From NCBI GenBank assembly GCA_017694885.1, contig JADIMH010000006.1, positions 62,001 through 126,000 on the forward strand: 64,000 nucleotides of DNA. Reading direction: 5' to 3'. Every line of letters begins with the position of its first letter. The stretch's first letter is position 1. Origin of the DNA: Candidatus Cryptobacteroides faecipullorum. GTDB lineage: Bacteria; Bacteroidota; Bacteroidia; Bacteroidales; UBA932. A program made the position numbers and the translations under genes. The notes below the pieces were generated by a model that saw nothing but the letters and a program-made list of their open reading frames with translations, made no database searches and was not told the origin of the DNA. Shown one piece after another: positions 45,458 through 54,203 of the stretch.

Positions 45458-46746
45458 CCGGTGTTATGTCCATAAAGAAAAGATCATTCATTGCAGGTGT
45501 CATGATAGGGGCATCTGCAATGCTTGTTTACTGCTGCACAGGCAGGGACAACGCCCTTACAAACAAAGAAAAAGAGGAAGGCTGGGAACTTTTGTTCAAC
45601 GGGGAGAACCTGGACGGCTGGCGTGATTATAACGGTACTGGACTTACTGTCCCGTGGCATGTCGTGGACGGTTGCATCCAGGCCAAGGGATCCGGAAGCG
45701 ATGCGAGCGGCTATATAGTCACAGACAAGGAGTACGAGAATTTCATCCTTTCCTGGGACTGGAAACTTTCCAAAGGCGGCAACAGCGGTATGCTCTATCA
45801 TGTAGTGGAGAGACCGGAATTCGATGTCCCATACGTGACAGGTCCGGAATATCAGCTGATCGACGAGCCGAATTTCCCTGAAAAGCTGGAAGAATGGCAA
45901 AAACTCGGAGTGGACTATGCAATGTACCTTCCGGACAAGTCGAAAATGAAGGTAAACCCTTACGGAGAGTGGAACAATTCCATGATTGTCTTCGACAACG
46001 GCCATGTCGAGCATTGGCTCAACGGGGAGAAGATCCTGGAGTTCGAGGCATGGACCGATGACTGGTTCGCCAGGAAAAACAGCGGCAAATGGGCGCATGC
46101 CCCTGAATACGGGCTTGCCCGCAAAGGAGTGATCTGCCTGCAGGATCATGGCTATCCCGCTTCTTTCAAGAACATCAAGATAAAGGAACTTCCGCGCAAG
46201 GCGGGAAAGACCGTGGATCTGTTCAACGGCAAGGACATTTCAGGATGGGAAGCATACGGCACCGAAAAATGGTATGTCGAGAACGGTCTGCTTGTCTGCG
46301 AAAGCGGTCCGGACAAGGGATATGGCTATCTTGCTACCCGGGAGTACTATGATGATTATGACCTTACTGTGGAATTCAGGCAGGAGGCCAACGGCAACAG
46401 CGGAGTATTCATCCGCTCTTGGGTGGAGCCGGTGGCCAGAGTGCATGGATGGCAGGTGGAGGTGGCTCCGGTCAACTGCGATACCGGCGGTATCTATGAG
46501 TCCTATGGCAGAGGATGGCTTGTCCGGATTCCTGACGAGAAAGAGAACATACTGAAGTTCGGCGACTGGAATACCCTCCGTATAAAAGTGCAGGGAGACA
46601 ATGTCCGGACATGGCTCAACGGTCAGGAGATGGTAAACATCAATGATTCTGAAATCGGTAAAGGCAAGGGCCGGATCGCTCTTCAGATACATGACGGCGG
46701 AGGCATCAAGGTCTACTGGCGGAATCTCCGTCTCACGACATTGTAG
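45454..46746 (+). CDS. Lipoprotein with two tandem DUF1080 (3-keto-disaccharide hydrolase-like) domains
   Basis: 430 aa (a second in-frame ATG at 45466 may be used). The signal ends in a lipobox-like MLVYC. Two LamG-like DUF1080 units follow: the first opens with WELLFNGENLDGWRDY and contains GNSGMLYHV and the DQ-like GPEYQLID; the second opens with VDLFNGKDISGWEAY and contains GNSGVFIRS. DUF1080 enzymes hydrolyse 3-keto-glycosides formed by glucoside dehydrogenases. The two copies have diverged clearly, so the duplication is old. It is translationally coupled to the phosphohexomutase, hinting at a sugar pathway. No 3-dehydrogenase partner is in the window. Confidence 0.82.
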   Translation: MTGVMSIKKRSFIAGVMIGASAMLVYCCTGRDNALTNKEKEEGWELLFNGENLDGWRDYNGTGLTVPWHVVDGCIQAKGSGSDASGYIVTDKEYENFILSWDWKLSKGGNSGMLYHVVERPEFDVPYVTGPEYQLIDEPNFPEKLEEWQKLGVDYAMYLPDKSKMKVNPYGEWNNSMIVFDNGHVEHWLNGEKILEFEAWTDDWFARKNSGKWAHAPEYGLARKGVICLQDHGYPASFKNIKIKELPRKAGKTVDLFNGKDISGWEAYGTEKWYVENGLLVCESGPDKGYGYLATREYYDDYDLTVEFRQEANGNSGVFIRSWVEPVARVHGWQVEVAPVNCDTGGIYESYGRGWLVRIPDEKENILKFGDWNTLRIKVQGDNVRTWLNGQEMVNINDSEIGKGKGRIALQIHDGGGIKVYWRNLRLTTL

Positions 46747-46793
46747 GACAATATTATCAACAGCTAAACTAACTTTAATAAAACCACTTGATT

Positions 46794-47255
46794 ATGGAAA
46801 GGACACTTGTAATACTGAAACCTGGGACCCTGCAGAGGGGACTTGTAGGTGAAGTCATTTCACGTTTCGAGAAAAGGGGGCTCAAACTGGTTGCCCTCAA
46901 AATGAAACAGCTCGACCAGGCTATTCTTGACGTGCACTATGCCCATCTTAAGGACAAGCCGTTTTTCCCTTGGCTGTGCAGCGGTATGATGGCTGCCCCT
47001 GTAATCCTCTGCTGCTGGGAAGGTTTCGAGGCGGTGAAGGTTGTCCGCGAAATGGCGGGAGCTACCAATGCCCGCAAGGCTGTACCTGGTACTATCCGCG
47101 GCGACTATGCCCTCAGCGCCCAGGAGAACATCGTCCATACGTCTGATTCAGTGGAGAATGCCAGGATAGAACTTGACAGGTTCTTCTCTTCGGAGGATTA
47201 CTGCGAGTATCCGTCTCCGTTGAATCAGTATCTTTATGCTCCCGACGAGAAATAA
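46794..47255 (+). CDS. ndk: Nucleoside diphosphate kinase
   Basis: 153 aa from ATG 46794 (the track starts two codons earlier at TTG). RTLVILKPGTLQRGLVGEV, PFFPWLCSGMMAAPVI, AVPGTIRGDYAL and ENIVHTSDSVENA contain the ATP-site residues and the phospho-accepting His. It transfers the gamma phosphate between NTPs and NDPs. It lies 47 nt after the DUF1080 gene, and its stop codon forms the base of a long structured terminator. Confidence 0.95.
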   Translation: MERTLVILKPGTLQRGLVGEVISRFEKRGLKLVALKMKQLDQAILDVHYAHLKDKPFFPWLCSGMMAAPVILCCWEGFEAVKVVREMAGATNARKAVPGTIRGDYALSAQENIVHTSDSVENARIELDRFFSSEDYCEYPSPLNQYLYAPDEK

Positions 47256-47325
47256 AAAAACCAAATAGGACGGCTATTTCTGCGTTAAGCTTGACCTGAA
47301 ATACCTCGTCCTATTTGTTTTTTTA
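47253..47325 (+). terminator. Structured element / terminator after ndk (copy A)
   Basis: TAAAAAAACCAAATAGGACG (47253-47272, beginning at the ndk stop) pairs with CGTCCTATTTGTTTTTTTA (47307-47325) with one bulged C. Inside, a second stem TATTTC/GAAATA is separated from the first by short bulges. The T7 run makes it an efficient terminator; the A-run on the other side makes it work in both directions. The same architecture recurs after gyrB. Confidence 0.8.
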
Positions 47326-47471
47326 CATAATCTCTATCCGTGGTTTATGCAATTTCGGAATTGAACTCCGAAATTACATAAAATTCCTATACCTTTCAAG
47401 AAATAATCGTATCATCATCAATATTGTCCGGTATAAGTCATTAGTTTATACCGATCGTTATATTTATAGTT

Positions 47472-47587
47472 ATTGCCTGCCATAATCAGTTCGGGACAGT
47501 AAATCCCTCCCACACTTTCAGTGCGGGCCCCTCCCGTTCACGAGGCCACGGGCGGCCACGCCGTCCGAACCGATTACGGCAGGCAAT
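47472..47587. repeat. Inverted-repeat element with 23-nt arms
   Basis: Arms 47472-47494 and 47565-47587 are complementary at 21 of 23 positions (ATTGCCTGCC..., ...GGCAGGCAAT). The enclosed ~70 nt are GC-rich and contain further short complementary stretches (GCGGGCCCCTCCCG, GGCCACGGGCGGCC). The surroundings are AT-rich. It may be a mobile intergenic repeat or a structured RNA; no transposase is present. Confidence 0.65.
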
Positions 47588-47677
47588 CATCTCTCAGGTA
47601 CGACTTGGGAATACATCATACGGGCAAATTTTTGATTACTGGATTCCTGCAAATGCGGATGCTAACGTTCCTCTCCC

Positions 47678-47915
47678 GCACACCTGCGGTTGGGTAAAAT
47701 GGATAAATGTCTGAATATTAGGATATTGCTGAGGTTCTTATTTTGCAGGTAAGACATAATGGAGCACACCCGCAGTAGCAGAATGGCTTTCTACGGTCCT
47801 CAGAGGCATCTCCGTTACCGCAGGTGTGCCTGAAAATGTTACACCTGGGATTGAGTGTGGTGTGTAATGTATTGATAATCATCTATATCCAAGAAAATAC
47901 CAACTGCAGGTGTGT
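47678..47915. repeat. Cluster of CACACCTGC-type words in both orientations
   Basis: GCACACCTGCGG at 47678-47689 is the exact reverse complement of CCGCAGGTGTGC at 47818-47829. A third, degenerate copy (GAGCACACCCGCAG, about 47762-47775) lies between them, and a fourth inverted copy (CCAACTGCAGGTGTGT) at 47900-47915 matches the first over CACACCTGC(G/A)GTTGG. Function unknown. Confidence 0.55.
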
Positions 47916-48103
47916 AAGTGTTTTTAATGGTTTATCGGAGACCTGCAACCTTTTTGTCATTTCGACCGACCGGAGTGAGTTGATAATTACAATTAATCGC
48001 CAAAACTGTATTTCGATCTGGCATATCGGCATAAAAGTCTTGGCGTCTTAATATCTTAACACTTTCCCTTTTGAGTCGCCGAATGTCGTTCCCCAAAAAG
48101 TTG

Positions 48104-48140
48104 TTTGTATGTTACATTTCGTTTGGGCTATACAAACACA
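48104..48140 (-). terminator. Possible terminator of the NERD gene
   Basis: TGTTTGTAT / ATACAAACA form a 9-bp stem with a 19-nt loop, followed on the minus strand by ACTTTTTGG. It lies 40 nt past the stop. Confidence 0.45.
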
Positions 48141-48179
48141 GGATAGTAGAATTGCTGAGAAGCACAATAGAATTTGTTC

Positions 48180-48920
48180 CTATAATTGTTTCAGTGTATA
48201 TCTACACCTCGGATAGTTTGAACATCCGTAGAATGTTCCATATCTGCCGTTACGAAGTACCAGGCTTCCGCCACATACCGGACATTTTCCGGATGCGACT
48301 GCAGTGTCTCTTTTCTGTTCGTTTGAACGGACATTGCGGATATGTTCTTTTCTGGTTTCTTTTGAGTCCGTGTTGGATTCAATCAGTTTGTTGTAGATTG
48401 CGACTACCTGAATATGTGATATGCGTTTTTCTTCGAATTGGTTGATGATTGCTAGTATCTGGTCCCAGTAGATAACCGGAGAATTTGCCGTTACGCCCAG
48501 ACTTGCCTGCCTTGAAAAGGCTACTATCGATATGTATGGGATATTTCCGTAGTCTTGTAACAGGGACTTTAAGGCTCTGATGTGTCCATGGTTCTGGATT
48601 ATAGGGTTGCGCAGCTGATATTTGTTGCCGAAGATGTTCTGTGTCCAGTATTCGCTATATTCGCTTCCATGGACCATCCCTTGATAGTTTTTGGTTTCTA
48701 TAACGAATATGGCATATTCTGATATGACTATATGGTCTATCTGTGTCGTATTCCCGGATGGAGTCCGGATAAGCAGGTCATTTATTATCCGGTATTGGTC
48801 TTTGGGAAGCCGGGTCAGGATATGTGCGACTTTCTTTTCTCCGATTTTCCCTTTTGTCTTACGGAGACGAAAGACAAATATCAGAAGGCAAAGGAAGATC
48901 GCTATTATGATGAGTGACAT
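48180..48920 (-). CDS. Membrane-anchored NERD-domain protein with topoisomerase-type zinc ribbon
   Basis: 246 aa. An N-terminal membrane helix ([17 protein letters not shown]) precedes a NERD domain ([34 protein letters not shown], with the Asp and Glu-x-Lys of a nuclease-like fold). The C-terminus is a C4 zinc ribbon of the topoisomerase I type ([27 protein letters not shown]). This combination suggests a DNA-binding, possibly DNA-cleaving protein held at the membrane; some family members are found near defence genes, but none is seen here. It is divergent from the small lipoprotein gene. Confidence 0.85.
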   Translation of the reverse strand: MSLIIIAIFLCLLIFVFRLRKTKGKIGEKKVAHILTRLPKDQYRIINDLLIRTPSGNTTQIDHIVISEYAIFVIETKNYQGMVHGSEYSEYWTQNIFGNKYQLRNPIIQNHGHIRALKSLLQDYGNIPYISIVAFSRQASLGVTANSPVIYWDQILAIINQFEEKRISHIQVVAIYNKLIESNTDSKETRKEHIRNVRSNEQKRDTAVASGKCPVCGGSLVLRNGRYGTFYGCSNYPRCRYTLKQL

Positions 48921-49008
48921 ACTGCTATTTTTGATACAACTGCTAATATACAGACATTATTTTGAGATTTTATTTACTTTTGTAAGAATACTATTATTGG
49001 ATGTGGTT

Positions 49009-49509
49009 ATGAAACCGATGAAATTTATTGCAATTCTACTCTCTTTGTTTACATTAAGCAGCTGCGCATCATTAAGACCTGCAACTTATGCAGGGAATAC
49101 ATCTTTGGTCGGATATAAGTATGCGTATATTACTCCGACTTCCGGGCTGTCTTCGTCTTCCGGAGGGGTCTATGGAAATGAATTCGGCATATACGACACT
49201 ACCGTAAGCAAGAGTATTAACCCTTCTGATGTGATTTCCGGCATTCTGATGAAAAACGGATATATACTTCTTCCTGAGATCGAAGATAATATACGGGACA
49301 GGACTGTAATCGTAAATTATGGAGAAACAGGACGAAGATATATTTTAGGCGGTCTGTTCGGATATATGATAGAAGTCACTCTCCAGATTCTTTCTGCTGA
49401 CACACATGAGGTTCTATGTACATGCACGGCAGAGGGGCAAGGTGAGACTGAAGCTGATGATATAAGGATTGCAATTACAAGAGCTTTAGCTATGGTCTTT
49501 CCTGATTGA
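49009..49509 (+). CDS. Small lipoprotein of unknown function
   Basis: 166 aa from the ATG at 49009; the 272-aa ORF-track version starts inside the divergent NERD gene and is not credible. Lipoprotein signal MKPMKFIAILLSLFTLSSC. The mature part has YKYAYITPTSGLSSSSGGVYG, a helix NPSDVISGILMKNGYILLPEI, and VTLQILSADTHEVLCTCTAEG with a terminal helix. This pattern resembles small periplasmic lipoproteins that bind a partner by a mixed alpha/beta domain, but I do not recognise the family. TACTTTTG at 48975-48982 could be the -7 element. Confidence 0.65.
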   Translation: MKPMKFIAILLSLFTLSSCASLRPATYAGNTSLVGYKYAYITPTSGLSSSSGGVYGNEFGIYDTTVSKSINPSDVISGILMKNGYILLPEIEDNIRDRTVIVNYGETGRRYILGGLFGYMIEVTLQILSADTHEVLCTCTAEGQGETEADDIRIAITRALAMVFPD

Positions 49510-49547
49510 CTGGGTTATACCCTTTTCTGGTAAATGTCCCTTCGGTA

Positions 49548-51248
49548 TCAGAATTCCGGACAGGATGCCAATTCCATCGGGAGGCCCGTGGCAGGGTGAC
49601 GGAATTTTATGAGGGAGGCGTGCAGGCATAGCCTGCCGGCTGAATCCGCGCTGCCGTAGAGCCTGTCTCCTTTGATAGGGGAACCGAGTCCCATCGGGTG
49701 TGCCGCGTGGACTCTCAGCTGGTGGGTGCGTCCTGTCAGAGGGCGGAACAGTACTTTCGCCCATCCTTTACCGGTTCCTGTGATATTGTATTCGGTTACG
49801 GCCTTTTTCCCGTGTCCGGAATCCACTTTCTGACGGGGCCGGTCGTGATAGTCAGGTGCAAGGGGCAGGGATATGGTCCCGCTTAGGGCCGTTGCCGCCT
49901 GCCGTGAAACCGTCAGGCGGCTTACGGCATCAGGAGTGCCATTGCCGGCAGTGTCCAGAAGCGCGATGTATTCTTTTTCTACCTGTCCTGTTTCGAACTG
50001 TCTCTGCAGGTTTTTCTGGGCACCGGGATTTTTCGCAAAGACAATCACTCCGGAAGTATCCATGTCCAATCTGTGGACACCGAACAGACTGATTCCGAGC
50101 ATTTCCGACAGTATCTCCAGCAGGGATTTTCCTCCTGTTTTCCCGGGTACGGAAAGCATGCCCGAAGGCTTGTCTGCCGCAATGATGTCGCTGTCTTCGT
50201 ATATTATAGCCGGGATGGCAGTGCTGCAGTCCGCAGTTCCTGAAACAGGTTCCGGATGCTCCGTTTCCACATCCAGACCCTGCATCATGAATTTCAGAAG
50301 CGGTCCGCATTTGCCCTTGCATGATGGATAGAACCTTCCGTGCTGCCTGACTTCGTTTCCGAGGCTTTTTCCGTACCAGAATTCGCCCATGGCTACAGGT
50401 TCCAGTCTGTGAGTATAAGCGTAATGCAGCAGCTTGGGAGCGGCGCATTCTCCTGTCCCGCCGGGCGGGACAAGTCCTTCACCGGAAAAGATATCCCATA
50501 CGCTTTTCTGTTCACCCAGCGCATTCTCTACCACCATGTTCCTGGATATCCATTCCTGCAGTGCCTCAGACTTTTCCTGTCTCAGCCGTTTCAGTGCGGC
50601 AATCCTGGCGGAAAACTTCCTGTATTCGGATTCTGCATCCTCCATGGCGGCCTTGCACTCTGCGGAAATCCTTTTCAGCTGGGCCTTTTCAAACTGGCTC
50701 TCCTTTATCAGGGACGCAAGTGTCATCTTGTCCGCTCCTGAGAGGCGCAGAGCATCCCGCCTGGCCTTCGATTCTGCCATCCTCTCTTTCCACTGCCTTA
50801 TCTTCTCTTCGCATCCTGCCTTTACAGCCTCTGCATTCCGGATGGCCGACCCGAATTCCGGGTTCTCTTCTGCTTCTTTTATCAAAGTACCGATGCCGTT
50901 TATCCGGGCTTCTTCCTGTCTGAAATACCCGGACGGGTCAGTCAGGTCCAGTACCGGGGGCACGAAATACGGCAGCACGCCCCGCCCTCCGGCAAGGCCG
51001 GAGAATCCGGCCAGAAAACCGAGTTTCCCGTCAGGATCCCTTACGGTCAGCACACCCAGCATTTTCCCTTCTGAAAAGACCTGCCTGAGCCCTTCCGAGA
51101 CCGAGATATATCCGAGTACCGTTTTCGCTGCTTCAGCGGTGACGGGAGCGGGAGTGTATCTGAACGGATCATTGAACCTTTCCGGTATCGGCAGACTGCT
51201 CTCCCGGGTATCAAACCTGTGTATCAGAGGGTCATCAGTCCTCGTCAT
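49548..51248 (-). CDS. RluA-family pseudouridine synthase with extended coiled-coil N-terminus
   Basis: 566 aa, much longer than the ~220-320 of typical RluA enzymes. The catalytic C-terminal part has IIAADKPSGMLSVPG, GVHRLDMDTSGVIVFAK (nucleophilic Asp) and RPLTGRTHQLRVHAA. The N-terminal ~330 residues contain a domain with FLAGFSGLAGG, a charged coiled coil (about 115-245: KRISAECKAAMEDAESEYRKF) and a Cys-containing segment FYPSCKGKCGPLLKFMMQG just before the catalytic domain. This long form occurs in Bacteroidota. It probably modifies rRNA or tRNA. Its start overlaps the nhaP2 stop by 14 nt. Confidence 0.85.
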   Translation of the reverse strand: MTRTDDPLIHRFDTRESSLPIPERFNDPFRYTPAPVTAEAAKTVLGYISVSEGLRQVFSEGKMLGVLTVRDPDGKLGFLAGFSGLAGGRGVLPYFVPPVLDLTDPSGYFRQEEARINGIGTLIKEAEENPEFGSAIRNAEAVKAGCEEKIRQWKERMAESKARRDALRLSGADKMTLASLIKESQFEKAQLKRISAECKAAMEDAESEYRKFSARIAALKRLRQEKSEALQEWISRNMVVENALGEQKSVWDIFSGEGLVPPGGTGECAAPKLLHYAYTHRLEPVAMGEFWYGKSLGNEVRQHGRFYPSCKGKCGPLLKFMMQGLDVETEHPEPVSGTADCSTAIPAIIYEDSDIIAADKPSGMLSVPGKTGGKSLLEILSEMLGISLFGVHRLDMDTSGVIVFAKNPGAQKNLQRQFETGQVEKEYIALLDTAGNGTPDAVSRLTVSRQAATALSGTISLPLAPDYHDRPRQKVDSGHGKKAVTEYNITGTGKGWAKVLFRPLTGRTHQLRVHAAHPMGLGSPIKGDRLYGSADSAGRLCLHASLIKFRHPATGLPMELASCPEF

Positions 51249-52707
51249 CGTTCTCGGATATTATAAGGAGCCTGTCGCCGGCATGCAGTTCTACGCTTCC
51301 GTTAGGGACGATGAACTTTTCCCCTCTTTTTATCATCATCACCAACATACCTTTAGGGAGTTTTACTTCCTTGAGGGTATTGCCGAGATGCAGCGCTTCT
51401 TCCGTCAGGGTCACTTCTACCAGTTTTCCTGCTTCTTCCGGGACTTCTACTCCGAATTTGTTGTCGTCATCAGGTATGGGAAGGCTCAGGTTGAGCTTCC
51501 TTGCGGCAGATGTGATGGTGCTGCCCTGTATGATCAGGGACATCAGTGTAATGAAGAATACGATGTTGAATATGAGGCCGGAGCCTTCGACCTCCGCAAT
51601 TACCGGATAAGTCGCGAAAATTATCGGAACGGCCCCGCGGAGTCCTACCCAGGAAATATATATCCTTGAGGGGAGAGAGACTTTTCTGAACGGGATCAGG
51701 GTCAGGAATACCGACAGCGGCCTGCCGACAAGAATCATGAACAGACCGATCAGCAGCGCAATGGGGGCTACCTGCAGCATTTCGTGCGGATTGACCAGAA
51801 GTCCGAGCGCCACGAACATCACTATCTGGACCAGCCATGTCATTCCGTCCAGAAAAGAGAATATTTCCTTTTTGAAAGTTATCTTGTGATTTCCTATGAT
51901 GACTCCTGCCAGATATACTGCAAGATAACCGTTGCCATAGAGTTTTGTCGCTACGGTGAAAGTGAAGAATACGATGCTGATTAGCAGGATGGCATAAAGC
52001 GGGGCGTTGGTCAGATGCACTTTGTTGAGCACCCATACGGCAAAGTAGCCCATGATTATGCCGGAGATTATGCCGACTCCGAACTGCAGGACGAGTGTCT
52101 TGAGTGCATCTGCCGTGATTGTCCAGGCATCGATGCTTCCGGCTCCGGATATGGTGTTCGCTATCTGGATCAGGACTATTGTAAGTATATATGCCATCGG
52201 GTCGTTGCTTCCGCTTTCGAGTTCCAGAAGGGGCTGAAGGTTGTTCTTCAGTTTCATCCTGCTGTTTCTCAGAATGTTGAATACCGAAGCGGAATCCGTT
52301 GAAGACATTGTGGCGGCCAGAAGGATGCATGTTACCAGAGGCAGGGAGATAGGAGCCATGTCCCACTCCGAGAGCAGGAAAATGAAGAGACCCGTAAATA
52401 CCGTTGTCAGCAGGACGCCAATTGTGGAAAGTGCCAGGCCTTCTCCGAGTACCGGTTTGATTTCCTTGAATTTGGTTTCCATACCGCCGGTGAACAGGAT
52501 GACGCACAGGGCTATCATTCCGATGAACTGAGCGTGGTTCATATTGTTGAACTGCAGTCCGAGCCCGTCGCTGCCGAACAGCATTCCCGCTATCAGGAAC
52601 AGGAGCAGGGACGGAAGCCCGAATCGGTATCCGGCCTTGCTTATGAGTATGCTGCAGAAAATAAGTACCGAACTGATGAGGAGGATGTTTTCTGATGTGA
52701 AATGCAT
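51235..52707 (-). CDS. nhaP2: Potassium/proton antiporter (CPA1, NhaP2/CvrA type)
   Basis: 490 aa. About twelve membrane helices form a CPA-type exchanger: FGLPSLLLFLIAGMLFG, CVILFTGGMETKFKEIKP, ATMSSTDSASVF, ELESGSNDPMAYIL (ND motif), WVGLRGAVPIIFATYPV. The cytoplasmic C-terminus is a TrkA_C domain (VEVTLTEEALHLGNTLKEV..AGDRLLII). It exports K+ (or Na+) in exchange for protons. It sits between nth (27 nt upstream) and the RluA gene (14-nt overlap). Confidence 0.88.
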   Translation of the reverse strand: MHFTSENILLISSVLIFCSILISKAGYRFGLPSLLLFLIAGMLFGSDGLGLQFNNMNHAQFIGMIALCVILFTGGMETKFKEIKPVLGEGLALSTIGVLLTTVFTGLFIFLLSEWDMAPISLPLVTCILLAATMSSTDSASVFNILRNSRMKLKNNLQPLLELESGSNDPMAYILTIVLIQIANTISGAGSIDAWTITADALKTLVLQFGVGIISGIIMGYFAVWVLNKVHLTNAPLYAILLISIVFFTFTVATKLYGNGYLAVYLAGVIIGNHKITFKKEIFSFLDGMTWLVQIVMFVALGLLVNPHEMLQVAPIALLIGLFMILVGRPLSVFLTLIPFRKVSLPSRIYISWVGLRGAVPIIFATYPVIAEVEGSGLIFNIVFFITLMSLIIQGSTITSAARKLNLSLPIPDDDNKFGVEVPEEAGKLVEVTLTEEALHLGNTLKEVKLPKGMLVMMIKRGEKFIVPNGSVELHAGDRLLIISENDDED

Positions 52708-52734
52708 TGTTTTGCCTGTTGAAAATCTTATTGT

Positions 52735-53391
52735 CTATTGTATCTTTACATTTGCAGTCTTGTATTCCGTACACCATTCTTTCAGCCCGCATTCCCGGCA
52801 TTTGGGCTTTCTCGCAGTGCAGACATATCTCCCGTGCAGTATAAGCCAGTGGTGCGCTGTCGCCCTGAGTCTTTCCGGGATGTTCTCAGTCAGGTCTTTT
52901 TCTACGGCTTCCACTGTCTTTCCGTCAGACAGTCCCAGCCTGCGCGATACTCTGAACACATGTGTGTCTACTGCGATCACCGGTTTGTCATATACGACGG
53001 ATGCGATGACATTGGCAGTCTTGCGTCCGACCCCGGGAAGCTTTACCAGTTCGTCCGGGTCCTCCGGGACCCTGCTTCCGAAGTCGCGGACCAGCATCTG
53101 TGCCATTCCGATGAGGTGGCGGGCCTTGTTGTTCGGAAACGATATCGATTTGATGAGGCCGTACACTTTCTCGAAAGAAGCTGAGGCCAGATCTTCAGGT
53201 TCAGGGAATTCCCTGAATATTTCCGGAGTATACATGTTCACCCTTTTGTCCGTGCATTGTGCCGAAAGGATGACTGAAACCAGCAGATGGAAAGGAGTGT
53301 CATAATGAAGCTCTGTGGTCGGAGCCGGGACATTGTCGCTGAACCATGACAGTATGTCCGAATACAGTTTTTCCCTGTCGTTACCGTTCAT
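52735..53391 (-). CDS. nth: Endonuclease III
   Basis: 218 aa. The helix-hairpin-helix LPGVGRKTANVIAS is followed by the catalytic Asp in VDTHVFRVSRRLGL, and the Lys lies in SAQCTDKRVN. A C-terminal [4Fe-4S] cluster is formed by C.......C..C.....C (CTARKPKCRECGLKEWC). It removes oxidised pyrimidines and nicks the abasic site. It overlaps the ftsE stop by 11 nt. Confidence 0.95.
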   Translation of the reverse strand: MNGNDREKLYSDILSWFSDNVPAPTTELHYDTPFHLLVSVILSAQCTDKRVNMYTPEIFREFPEPEDLASASFEKVYGLIKSISFPNNKARHLIGMAQMLVRDFGSRVPEDPDELVKLPGVGRKTANVIASVVYDKPVIAVDTHVFRVSRRLGLSDGKTVEAVEKDLTENIPERLRATAHHWLILHGRYVCTARKPKCRECGLKEWCTEYKTANVKIQ

Positions 53392-54148
53392 TTCCTTCAG
53401 GATTGTTTTCCGGTTCTTCTACGCATCCGGTGTCTTGTCCGTCCGGAGACTTCCGGACAAGTTCCTTGCATTCTTCATTGGAACATACGAATACCCGGCC
53501 GGGATAACGTTCCACTATCGATTTATTGTGGGTGACCATCACTATTGCCGTCCCCCTTTCCCTGTTGATGCCTGTCAGAAGCTGCATTATGCCTTCTGCC
53601 GTGTCAGGGTCCAGATTGCCGGTAGGCTCGTCCGCTATGATTACTTCCGGACTGTTGAGCAGGGAACGGGCTATCGCTATCCTCTGCTGTTCCCCTCCTG
53701 AAAGCTGGTGCGGCATTTTGTGCGCCTTGCTTGACATCCCTACGGCTTCGAGCACTTCCGATATCCGGCAGGATATCTGTCTGCGGTCTTTCCAGCCTGT
53801 GGCATTGAGTACGAAAGAAAGGTTGTCTTCCACGCTTCTGTCCATCAGCAGCTGGAAGTCCTGGAATACCACCCCCATTTTCCTGCGCAGGTACGGTATG
53901 TCTTTTTCCCGGATTGTACCGAGGTCGAAACCGCAGGCGCGGCCTTCTCCGTAGCAGAGAGGATTTTCAGCTATGATTGTCCTTATGATAGATGTCTTTC
54001 CGGAGCCTACCCGTCCGACTATGTAGACAAAGTCTCCTTTACGGACGTCCATGTCGAGTCCGTAGATGACCGGATTTTCCCCGTTGACTATTTCGGCATT
54101 TCTGAATGAGATGATGATATCCCTGCTGTCTTCCATCTGTAAATGCAT
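53381..54148 (-). CDS. ftsE: FtsE-type cell-division ABC ATPase
   Basis: 255 aa. Walker [11 protein letters not shown]-loop VFQDFQLL, signature [15 protein letters not shown], Walker [13 protein letters not shown] and the switch His in [20 protein letters not shown] and [14 protein letters not shown] fit FtsE of Bacteroidota better than other LolD-type ATPases. With FtsX (absent here) it controls peptidoglycan hydrolases at the septum. The C-terminal ~25 residues are an acidic, Pro-rich tail. It is the first gene of the ftsE-nth-nhaP2-rluA operon. Confidence 0.82.
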   Translation of the reverse strand: MHLQMEDSRDIIISFRNAEIVNGENPVIYGLDMDVRKGDFVYIVGRVGSGKTSIIRTIIAENPLCYGEGRACGFDLGTIREKDIPYLRRKMGVVFQDFQLLMDRSVEDNLSFVLNATGWKDRRQISCRISEVLEAVGMSSKAHKMPHQLSGGEQQRIAIARSLLNSPEVIIADEPTGNLDPDTAEGIMQLLTGINRERGTAIVMVTHNKSIVERYPGRVFVCSNEECKELVRKSPDGQDTGCVEEPENNPEGNER

Positions 54149-54156
54149 TTAACTTC

Positions 54157-54185
54157 CAAAGTTAATCATTAAATTGCTACATTTG
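54157..54185. promoter_or_regulatory. Overlapping divergent -7 elements (ftsE and TPR gene)
   Basis: Minus-strand TAACTTTG (54157-54164) and plus-strand TACATTTG (54178-54185) both match TAnnTTTG, only 13 nt apart. No good TTTG -33 boxes are seen. Two promoters this close could interfere with each other. Confidence 0.4.
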
Positions 54186-54203
54186 CAGAAAAATTTCTGG
54201 AAG

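Larger units (their letters stand above)
47326..48103. other. Non-coding region rich in inverted repeats
   Basis: No convincing gene in either direction. It holds a short hairpin GGTATAA...TTATACC (about 47431-47453), the 116-nt inverted-repeat element, the CACACCTGC repeat cluster, and near 47957 the phrase GTCATTTCGACCG, which resembles a widespread Bacteroidota intergenic repeat. The 75-aa ORF at 47824 looks spurious. Confidence 0.55.

Noticed and set aside
47824-48051. 75-aa ORF in the repeat-rich spacer
   Set aside because: Its sequence covers repeat words and a GTCATTTCGACCG-type intergenic motif; no family resemblance or start signal.
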